A DNA stretch of 64,000 bases. Origin: Neoroseomonas terrae. Lineage in GTDB: Bacteria > Pseudomonadota > Alphaproteobacteria > Acetobacterales > Acetobacteraceae. The notes beneath the pieces were generated by a model. That model did not search any database and was not told the origin of the DNA. It worked only from the letters and a program-made list of their open reading frames with translations. Shown here one piece after another: positions 12,001 through 16,255 of this stretch. Each line of letters begins with the position of its first letter. The first letter of the stretch is position 1. Location: assembly GCF_018129025.1 (NCBI RefSeq), contig NZ_JAAEDI010000011.1, positions 62,001-126,000 of the forward strand. Direction: 5' to 3'. The translations under genes and the position numbers were made by a program.

Positions 12001-13132
12001 AATCGCCGGCGGCACGATCGATGCGGCGGCCGGCGGCGACGTCCTGCAGACCGGCACGCTGACCGGCCAGTCGCTTCTGCTTGCGGCTGGAGGCACGCTG
12101 GCGCAGTCGGGCGTGCTGCAATCAGGCGAGGCCGTCAGCCTGACGGCCGGCGCTGCGCTGATGCTGTCCGGGCAGACCGTGGCGGCGAGCGACATCATCA
12201 TGGCCGCCGGTGGCGTCGCCACTCTGGCCGACGGCTCGATCACCGCGGGCCGCGAGGTCCGGCTGGATGCCGGTCAGGGTCTCATCATCCGCTCCTTCCA
12301 GGTCGGCACCGGCGCCATTGCGTTCCAGACGGATGGCGGCCTGCTGGTCGAAGGCAGTTTACTGACCGCCGGGGGCACCATCCGCCTCGGCGGCGGCTCA
12401 GCGGCACTGCGCAGCAACACCATCGTCGCCGACAGGCTGGGCGTGACCGCCGACGGGACGCTGACGCTAGACGGCGGCCGCTACGTCATTGGCCGGGCAG
12501 TCGCGTTCCGGGCGCCCGGCGGCATCTCGACGCCCTCCACCATCACCGTCGCGCCCCGCGACGGCGTCCTGCCGGCTGTGGTGTTCGACACGCGCGCGCC
12601 CGGCCCCATCGACCCGCTCGAGGTCGTCGAGCCGGACATCGCCGGGGTGCCGGCGAACCAGCAGGCGACCCAGGTGCGCATTCCGGGCACCGAGGCGCCG
12701 GGCGCCTTCGGCCCTGCCTCCACCGCTGCCGCCGGGCCGATGCAGATCGACATCGATGCCGGGCGCAGCGCGATCTTCCTGCTGCTCGACGGCGGCAGCG
12801 CAACGGGGGAGATCGTCTCCGCCGGGCGCCTTGCCATCCACGGCACCGGCGGCTCGGCCGAACTGACCGGCCAGCTCGTCGACCCCGCAGGCGCGCCGGT
12901 CCAGGGGCAGAATGCGGCGCGCTTCGCGGACAGCACGCGCCCCGCTAGCACCGGCGCACTCACGCGCTACCGGCTGAACGGCTGCGTCGTCTCCTCGATC
13001 AACTGCATCGTGCCGAGCCAGGTGCTGGCGATCCCGCAGGCCCCGCCGCAGCGCGTGGAGATCGGCCTGGGCGGCGGCGCCATCACCGACCCCGACGTGC
13101 AGCTCCCGAACGTCGCCGAAGAGGATTACTGA
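2..13132 (+). CDS. Giant filamentous-haemagglutinin-like repeat adhesin (5' end outside window)
   Basis: The frame is open from base 2 to a TGA at 13130-13132, so this is the C-terminal 4,376 or so residues of a still larger protein. It is almost wholly low-complexity beta-helix-type repeat rich in Gly, Ala, Thr, Ser and Asp, with recurring turns such as SQTGG and LTAGG. Such sequence is typical of the secreted TpsA/FhaB class exported by two-partner secretion. The N-terminal secretion domain and any TpsB partner lie outside the window. I saw no cysteine except a C-x6-C pair (codons at 12983 and 13004) about 40 residues from the C-terminus. That pattern recalls the disulfide-closed C-terminal anchor of Haemophilus HMW1. 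The CHAT lipoprotein gene begins 3 nt after the stop. A GTG at 44 is only an internal codon, because the frame continues upstream. Family assignment is firm; ligand and function are unknown. Confidence 0.85.
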   Translation, partial: PGAISATTGGDSDWVRITPDIIEGYAAGNIILEASRQIVIGSEVNRTTAGNLTLTAGLSGSSGNITQNAGADISVNGVLTMQTAAGSISLGADLRATGVVLAASGDISQTGGTIAHRTASTDLALTVTASGANADVDLTQAGNGRFVLAASSAGGDFALSGSRIRVAGDLTADAVSLTTTAGPLTLGADVRATSLTLAAAGSISQTSGTIAHSTADTDLALTVTATGAGSAVALNQAGNGRIALNASSAPGSFALSGEAISVDGTLSGGAVSLAATTGALVIDANIRATDLTLRAATGIDQTGGNIQHRANAATALALTASVSGIGDIGLDRTTNGNLRLRDGGTADGDMRVASSRRLEVGSGQTLTVAGALELAVTGDGNPLVLAGSLRAESVSLTAAGDISQTGGSIAHVTAGSELPLTVNASEDGSVDLTSTTNGAIALGASTAAGDFALTGEAIRVTGALAADGTSLTATTGAIALGDDLRATSLALTSVTGITQGGGTIIHRENSNFGLPLTINVTGTGDVVLDGANGNMQIMSGGTADGSVSITSAQHIELIDGQTFSVAGAAALTVSGNDTGNALLLNGSLFADSVTLSATGSITQAAGGVLARRAADGTADLAAALPLTATATGNGHDISLTGANGALRILGATTEDGDMILAGRSLTVAGAVTADRAGAARGDVTLVATGGGMAIEAAVTARNAAIGAAGDVTQTAAFDLGGTGGGRLRLRGPEGGDASVGGSIALTQANSVAELDARASGALAFTAAGDLSVTQAHGAGVTLTGAAITVPTGAAGESGIVATGSGDVAVIADSLDVAGTVSASDGRTISLRVDSLDLTGATVTAGTTGTVEIGPRTAGRAVQIGTSGNPTNTTELATADLEAIAAGTLRIGRTTIASEATQTITANGLTVVDAVAPSAALSLVSANGINVNAGITAPSIRMETSAGNIALGAVNVEANGPNAAITLLSAGSIEQSAGGALVSPGGTVVDLIAHAQVTIDLIGSGDFRLAGGITPASASGERSLFAPLGIQFETTGAITVAAAMEVAASSTYTALVGRSIAIEAPILLPGLSALTLTATGGGGESTISQTALGLIRTGHLTLSAEGAIDLSLAANQVGTLGTVSFTEGFGYRSTTGFTVGGALAPSDGGNANITIIADTGDILLQAPISAGSGTVRLNATTGDILQDAAGAAITAGRLELTAGGDALLDPTLAADRNVVGTLGGGTIGGTLRFNAAGDLILDGSLTQTGPGGAVRIAAGGTLTQNAGAVLGFSDITLVAPGAMTLGGTIGVDQANPVSVVRLGTDAGITQGATGRIVAHQLGLRATGDVSLMDGDNDVRQIAAMTGGVFALDTNGALATTLAPIAVERPGGGSADVWGVQGSSVTLSAADLTIHAANLGPYAGFGIGIGAFASAADGVLRLRADNLALNSYLFAGPGLTGRIEIAPRTLSRQVVLGGSEAGALSLPATLINQLYGGSVVIGRSEAGAGALTVAGAVGMPTTVNDVLLQGGGITLDGVFALWTANGTLTLNAVTGDIVQNGGAVIAPTLIARAQNGSVLLDGALALNDVDRLSGSAGAGETFAFSGSGSYIVAGNGIDATGGTVALHAPSGSITQSLGAPIVADRLSANASGLVSLDGGGADADASDLNRVATLGPSSGTSVIFRNAEDLTVEGVTATGPTGSLIVLEAPNLTLAGNILASTLDGRVILRTAADFDAPADGTSIVQTGGIIQARDLSASAGDEIDLGSANQITRLVAGQGVSAGSTNSIVLGAGGTLNLTDGLNGIQVAARVNAGAGGAVRIIADGLTVAPGLSGTVFYAPGGVVRFLPFTAGATIGLGGSGDTTTYATSLLQRVDTGRLVIGSETAGTITLREALNLTGVGAPLALELRSGRDILAGGYTLSLREVSAYAADSVVLGTAGSAIQRIVAGETEADGIRAGGNVTVATGGTLAVDASIRTDGAGITLQAADFAIASGAEVQTGAVPGSRITVRSTNAAGLDLGVSDSEAGLSQAEISRLDARGGTLRLEGTAIDFAGTVAIDAADATLLDLASSGFITQSGGTLAAQSLRADAFSVQIDRAGNSLPQIQATATGDISIATGGATTVLGTSSAFGNAAINAGSITLSDAAGIIAVWAVGTATLTATTGGITGAADLAAVQATTLNATAATTIDLTGNNAVGTLAAIAGTGVTFENTRALTAGATGAGGTAIAGNVRLAAPSLRLNDVLATGTVDLTASAGTIDQAAGARLAAGILRAGATGSVILDGANPDGTARNQIQDIDALSAGADITLRNAIALTLDLPLSVGAGQVLTLEAPTLTIGDNLTAGAGGRIVLRTGSFIGGVASGGDITQTGGTITAPTLAALAGGAVSLDRTGNAIGALGGGTSAARADLGLGLRAGTSAVLRSTGYGGNASLGVTGALDIGPGGSLLLRADDFAIAAAIRVPSGIITLLPYTTGAGIGYVLGGASGSTNAGRITLDSTELSFFPSGTPAAELILGALGVTGSVDIVGDVSLATAGATPRVNRLTLIGDGALTQAAGTRLDVAALRAIFPNGAVLLDPGSAGNRIAALHGVTAGGDVAIRGGAGMMALLDDGSGNAITVNGTGRTVTLRADDLDIQAAVQAPGGVINLLPETAGHGVTLGGTGAGTLALDAAEIARLGAGGATGALRLRIGGDSAGTVTAGNIRIVGDVALRGPGGERASVLDLLAGSAGISGGSVSQTGGTVNVAALTGSAQGDFRVDGANVIDGFGEITAGQQRNGDAAVAADVALRSTGNVTAGGIVATRNLSITAGGTLATGLVTLPGGTPGSLGAAITAGGQASLTAGGALTAGGVTAQDIVLDGGSVTLSGLIQGDGGAARSVRIDSDGALTQQAGALIIAETLTIGSGSISLPEENQILELTGLVATGPVFALNTVLELLVSGAISANGSLSLATDRGLTVADTGSITVTGGPGTALLTAGGAIDFAGTLTTSGAATLTAGGALSFTGTADVGGTLVFGAGAGMTLAGTIGTGGEIEAEAVGALASTAALTAEDGIVLTAGTTLDVGGTWSAGGAATFDAQGLLTYTATGTAGGAATLTTPGAIIATAGSSIDAAGIVRLDAGTTLSAGGTIGGGALVELIAGTGAMTFAGIIDATGDVIATAGAGLTTNGTITAGGDATLTAGGALSASTTINVGGDLTLDAGAALVTTAVLTADGDVSLTADGALSASNRIGAGGTLALDAGTTMDVAGTWSAGGAATFTAGGLVTYTATGTGEAGVTITTTGGIIASAVSSIDGAGTVRLDAGTTLSATGIISGGPLVELIAGSGAMTLAGTIGATGAVTATAGAQLTTTAAITAGGAVTLTADDALSASNSIVATGALTLDAGGAMSIDGVWSAGGATAFTAGGLITYTATGTGGAGVTMTTPGGIIASAASSIEAAGTVRLDAGMALSATGTISGGPLVELIAGSDATLAGTIDASGAFTATAGTGLTTAAAITARGDATLATGGFLSASASIDAGGSLTLEAGGTLATTAILTTDRDATLIADGALSASNRITAAGTLTLDAGAAMNIDGTWSAGGAATFTAGGLVTYTAAGSGGADVIVTTPGGMIAAAGSAIHAAGTVRLDAGTTLSATGTISGGPLVQLIAGSGAMTLAGAIDAAGAITAAAGTGLTTTAAIRAGSDATLTTGGALSASASISAGGNLALNAGGALATTAILTAGSDATLTAGGALSASNRIAAAGALTLGAGAAMDVAGTWSAGGAARFNAGGLVTYTAVGTAGGATTITTRGAISAAAGSVINAGGAIGLDAAADLAAAGTLSGTMIDLRAGSGAMTLAGAITANEAISAAAGGSLTTSALVVAGTDASLVAGGLLDATNRIEAGRDLTLRGAAGLRASGTFAAGRDAVLASAGGPVTIAGTLSAGAAIQLAAGGGLQSAAQVRAGSTLTVTAGGDAALSELHTAGTALAIDAAGSVTGSGAVSAGQAVTIRAGQALALQGSVQAGSDMTLRAGAGMSLGATAIAGGTIDAAAGGDVLQTGTLTGQSLLLAAGGTLAQSGVLQSGEAVSLTAGAALMLSGQTVAASDIIMAAGGVATLADGSITAGREVRLDAGQGLIIRSFQVGTGAIAFQTDGGLLVEGSLLTAGGTIRLGGGSAALRSNTIVADRLGVTADGTLTLDGGRYVIGRAVAFRAPGGISTPSTITVAPRDGVLPAVVFDTRAPGPIDPLEVVEPDIAGVPANQQATQVRIPGTEAPGAFGPASTAAAGPMQIDIDAGRSAIFLLLDGGSATGEIVSAGRLAIHGTGGSAELTGQLVDPAGAPVQGQNAARFADSTRPASTGALTRYRLNGCVVSSINCIVPSQVLAIPQAPPQRVEIGLGGGAITDPDVQLPNVAEEDY
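314..1990 (+). repeat. Intragenic repeat block, units of about 288-309 bp
   Basis: Within the adhesin gene, the segment encoding G-[DS]-I-[ST]-Q-[TA] recurs with starts near 314, 602, 893, 1199, 1487 and 1796. The spacings are 288, 291, 306, 288 and 309 bp, all multiples of three. Each 96-103 residue unit contains the turns SQTGG, IAH and LxLTV and then a LxLRATxLxL strand. Copies are diverged, so this is an old in-frame expansion of the beta-helix. Confidence 0.7.
9131..11650 (+). repeat. Intragenic tandem repeat, period about 549 bp (183 residues)
   Basis: The rare Trp-containing turn G-[TV]-W-S-A-G-G recurs at 9131, 9680, 10109, 10655 and 11204. Spacings are 549, 429, 546 and 549 bp. The short second unit lacks exactly 120 bp (40 residues, the segment resembling GGALSAS...AVLTA), and the 546 bp unit lacks one codon. 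Each unit carries the order WSAGG, LxTYTA, TxGxI, VRLDAG, GGPLVELIAGS, GAMTLAG. Copies are much more alike than those at the 5' end, which suggests recent in-frame duplication and unequal exchange. Confidence 0.8.
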
Positions 13133-13135
13133 CCG

Positions 13136-16126
13136 GTGCGGACGCTGATCGCCACCGGCGCGCTGCTCGGCCTGCTCGGCTGCACCGAGCCCTCGCCCGA
13201 TGCCTATGTCTCCCGCTCGGCCAGTGCGACGGCGGGGGAGCCGGCCGGCAACGACGCGCGCAACGAACCCTGCCAGGTGCAGCCCGGCCGCACCATGCCG
13301 GCCGACCGGCAAGTGCTGCGGGCGCGGGAGGTGTTCTGCGGCGGCTGGACCCAGCCCGCCGCCCGCGTGGTCGAACTGTCGGGCAGCACCAGCGGCGCCG
13401 ATCTCGACGCCATCGCGGCCTCGGGGCTCTGGCGGTCCTGGCTCGACCAGCGCGTGACCTGCGCGGCGCCGACGCGCACCACCATCGCCGGCGGCACCGA
13501 TGCGCGGCTGCTCGCCTGCACGCGCCGCGCCGGCGGCTGGCCGCATGTCGCCCTGGTCACGCGCGGCCCATCGGGCCCCGTGGTCGCCGACGGCGTCGCG
13601 ACCTCCCTGCCGGTCATCGAGCGCCTCGCCACCGGCCAGTCGGGCGGCGGCGGTGGGGGCGGTGGCCGCTCGGCCGCCCTCGAACTCGCTGTCGCGCGGC
13701 TGTCGGCGGATGCCTTCGGCGCCGCCGATGTCGGCCGCTACGAGCAGCTCATGACGCTCGGTCGCGACCTCAACCAGACCGAGAACTTCGCCGCCGCCGA
13801 GGATGCGTACCGCGCCGCCCTCGCCGTGCAGGAGCGCGTGCTGGGCCGCGACAACCCGAACACCGCGACGGCGATGCTGCACCTCGCCGTGAACCTGTCG
13901 AATCAGAAGCGTCTGGCGGAAGCGGCCGTCCTGCTGGACCGTGCCGCCGGCCTCGCGCCGCGCGCCGCCGACCCCGCCACCCCCGCCCGCGTCCTGCACT
14001 ATCGCGGGCTGCACGCGTTGAACGCCGGCGACCCGGCCGCGGCGGCCGGGCTGCTGCTGGAGGCTGAGGGGAGCTACGGCTCGCTGATCCCCGCCTCGGC
14101 CACGGCGCGTGAGGCGGATGCGATGAACCTCGTCTCCGACCCCGTCGTGCAGTCGGCCGTGCTCGGCCTCGCCGAGGCCAAGCGCAACCGGGCCGTGGCG
14201 ATGATCCGTAGCGGCCGCGCCTCGGAAGCCGCCGCGCTGGTCGATGAGTCCCGACAGGTTCTGCGCAACGCCGGGCTCGAGCCCAACATGATGGTCGGCC
14301 GCGCGATGCGCACGGAGGCGGGCGCCGACATCCGGCTCGGCCGGAACGAGGCGGCGGCGCAGCTGCTGGAACGCGCGGCAGGCCGCTTCGGCGTCGCCGC
14401 ACCGGGCGAGCGGCCGGAGGCGGTGACGCTGTTCCTCGCCGGCCAGCAGCGCATCCGCGCCGGCCGGCGGGCCGAAGCGCTGACGGCCTTCCGCGCCGGC
14501 GCCGCCATCCTGCGCGCCCGCCAGATCGGCCTGCCGGTGCCGCTTATCGTCGCCTATCTCGACGCACTGGACCAGGAAGCCAACGCCAATCCGGGGCTTT
14601 CGCCGGGGCTGCGCGCGGAGATGTTCGGCGCCGCGCAGCTCGCCCAGCGGTCCAGCACGGCGCGCTTCGTGCAGCAGGCCTCCGCCCGCCTCGGCGCGTC
14701 GGAGGGCAACCCCGCGGTGCAGGGCGCGGTGCGCGGCCTGCAGGACGCCGACCGCGAGCTGCGCGAGCTGTTCGCCGAGCGCGACGCGTCAGGTACGCAG
14801 AACCCCGCGCTGGACGACCGCATCGCCGCCGCCCAGCAACGGCGCGCCCAGTCGGAGAGCGAGGTCGCGGCCGCCGCACCGGGCTATCGCCAGCTCCTGC
14901 TGGCCTCGGTCGATGCCGACAGCGTGGCGCGCGCGCTTGGTCAGGGCGAGGCGTTGCTCACCATGCTGCTCGGCCCGCAGCAGGGCTTCGTCATGGTGGT
15001 GCGCGACGGCCGCGTCGATGCCCGCCGCATCCCGATGGGGGAGGATGCGGTGGCTGCCCTCGTCACCCGCGTGCGGCGGTCCTCGGAGATCGGCCCCGGC
15101 GGCGTGCCGCGTTTCGACACCGAAGCCGCGCACGAGCTGCACCGGCTGCTGGTAACGCCGGTCGCCGGCACGCTTGCCGGGGCGGGGAACCTGGTGGTGG
15201 CACCGGATGGACCGCTGCTGGCCCTGCCCTTCGGGCTGCTGCTGGCGCAGCCCGCCAGCCCAGATGCGCTCGGCGCCGGAGATTGGCTGGTGCGCCGCCA
15301 CGCCATCGTCCACGTGCCGTCCCCGCAGACGCTGGTGACGCTGCGCGCCGCCGGCACGGGCTCGACCGCGCCGCATCCGTATATCGGCTTCGGCGACTTC
15401 GTGCCGCCCTCCGCGGCGCAGTTCGCGCGATCCTTCCCGGCCGACCGCTGCGGGCGAGATGCGCGGCTCGCGACCGGCCTCGGCCGGCTGCCGGGCACGC
15501 GGGCGGAGGTGCTGACCTCGCGGGCCCTGCTCGGCGCCGCCGCGGACCGGGCAATCCTCGGGGCCGACTTCACCATTCCTGCCCTGCGGCGCCAGCCGCT
15601 GAACCAGTTCCGCGTCGTGCACCTCGCGACCCACGCGCTGCTGCCGGGCGAACTGTCCTGCCTGACCGAGCCCTCGATCGTCGCCTCGCCGCCATCCGGC
15701 GCGCCCTCGGCCGACCCCGCCTTCCTCAAGGCGAGCGAGGTGCTCGACCTCAAGATGGATGCCGACCTCGTCATCCTGTCGGCCTGCAATACCGGCGGGC
15801 CGGGCGGCGAGGGCGGCGGCGAGGCGCTGTCCGGCCTCGCCCGCGCCTTCTTCTACGCCGGTGCGCGAGGGCTGATGGTCACGCACTGGGCGGTGGACGA
15901 CGCGGCCGCCGCGCTGACAGTCGCCGACACGCTGCGCCGCCAGCAGGGGGGCGCGAGTTCGTCGGCCTCGCTGCGCGGGGCGCAGTTGCTGATCCTCGAT
16001 GAGGCCGGGCGGAACCTGCCGTCGGCCTTCGCGCACCCCTACTACTGGGCGCCCTTCGTGCTGATCGGGGACGGCCGGCGCGGCCCCGGCCCGAGCGCGG
16101 GCGCCACCGCGCCGTCGCGGCTGTGA
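13136..16126 (+). CDS. TPR-CHAT domain lipoprotein (caspase-like)
   Basis: A 996-residue protein starting with GTG 3 nt after the adhesin stop, so the two are almost certainly cotranscribed and probably translationally coupled. Residues 1-16 are a lipoprotein signal ending in the lipobox L-L-G-C, so the mature protein should be lipid-anchored. A Gly-rich stretch near residue 180 precedes TPR-like helices (about 190-480). The C-terminal third is a CHAT domain with the His/Cys dyad visible as HLATH (His833) and LSACNT (Cys884). CHAT proteins are caspase/separase-fold proteases. In other genomes the family is often found beside haemagglutinin-type secreted proteins, but its substrate is not known. 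Processing or quality control of the adhesin is my inference. Fold and catalytic residues are clear. Confidence 0.88.
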   Translation: MRTLIATGALLGLLGCTEPSPDAYVSRSASATAGEPAGNDARNEPCQVQPGRTMPADRQVLRAREVFCGGWTQPAARVVELSGSTSGADLDAIAASGLWRSWLDQRVTCAAPTRTTIAGGTDARLLACTRRAGGWPHVALVTRGPSGPVVADGVATSLPVIERLATGQSGGGGGGGGRSAALELAVARLSADAFGAADVGRYEQLMTLGRDLNQTENFAAAEDAYRAALAVQERVLGRDNPNTATAMLHLAVNLSNQKRLAEAAVLLDRAAGLAPRAADPATPARVLHYRGLHALNAGDPAAAAGLLLEAEGSYGSLIPASATAREADAMNLVSDPVVQSAVLGLAEAKRNRAVAMIRSGRASEAAALVDESRQVLRNAGLEPNMMVGRAMRTEAGADIRLGRNEAAAQLLERAAGRFGVAAPGERPEAVTLFLAGQQRIRAGRRAEALTAFRAGAAILRARQIGLPVPLIVAYLDALDQEANANPGLSPGLRAEMFGAAQLAQRSSTARFVQQASARLGASEGNPAVQGAVRGLQDADRELRELFAERDASGTQNPALDDRIAAAQQRRAQSESEVAAAAPGYRQLLLASVDADSVARALGQGEALLTMLLGPQQGFVMVVRDGRVDARRIPMGEDAVAALVTRVRRSSEIGPGGVPRFDTEAAHELHRLLVTPVAGTLAGAGNLVVAPDGPLLALPFGLLLAQPASPDALGAGDWLVRRHAIVHVPSPQTLVTLRAAGTGSTAPHPYIGFGDFVPPSAAQFARSFPADRCGRDARLATGLGRLPGTRAEVLTSRALLGAAADRAILGADFTIPALRRQPLNQFRVVHLATHALLPGELSCLTEPSIVASPPSGAPSADPAFLKASEVLDLKMDADLVILSACNTGGPGGEGGGEALSGLARAFFYAGARGLMVTHWAVDDAAAALTVADTLRRQQGGASSSASLRGAQLLILDEAGRNLPSAFAHPYYWAPFVLIGDGRRGPGPSAGATAPSRL

Positions 16127-16182
16127 TGGCACCGTCGCGAGACAATCATGGTGACCACGGTCGCAGGACGCGTGCCGGGTGT

Positions 16183-16214
16183 TGACGACAGGCGCGCCGA
16201 GAGGCTGTAGCATC
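16183..16214 (+). promoter_or_regulatory. Possible sigma70-type promoter for the kinase gene
   Basis: TTGACG at 16183-16188 is followed after 18 nt by TGTAGC (or after 20 nt by TAGCAT), about 45 nt before the kinase ATG. The 129-nt gap after the CHAT gene leaves room for an independent promoter. The -10 match is weak. Confidence 0.3.
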
Positions 16215-16255
16215 CCCGCAGTGCCGTTGCCGGAAGCCGGAGATTCCTTCAGCCC

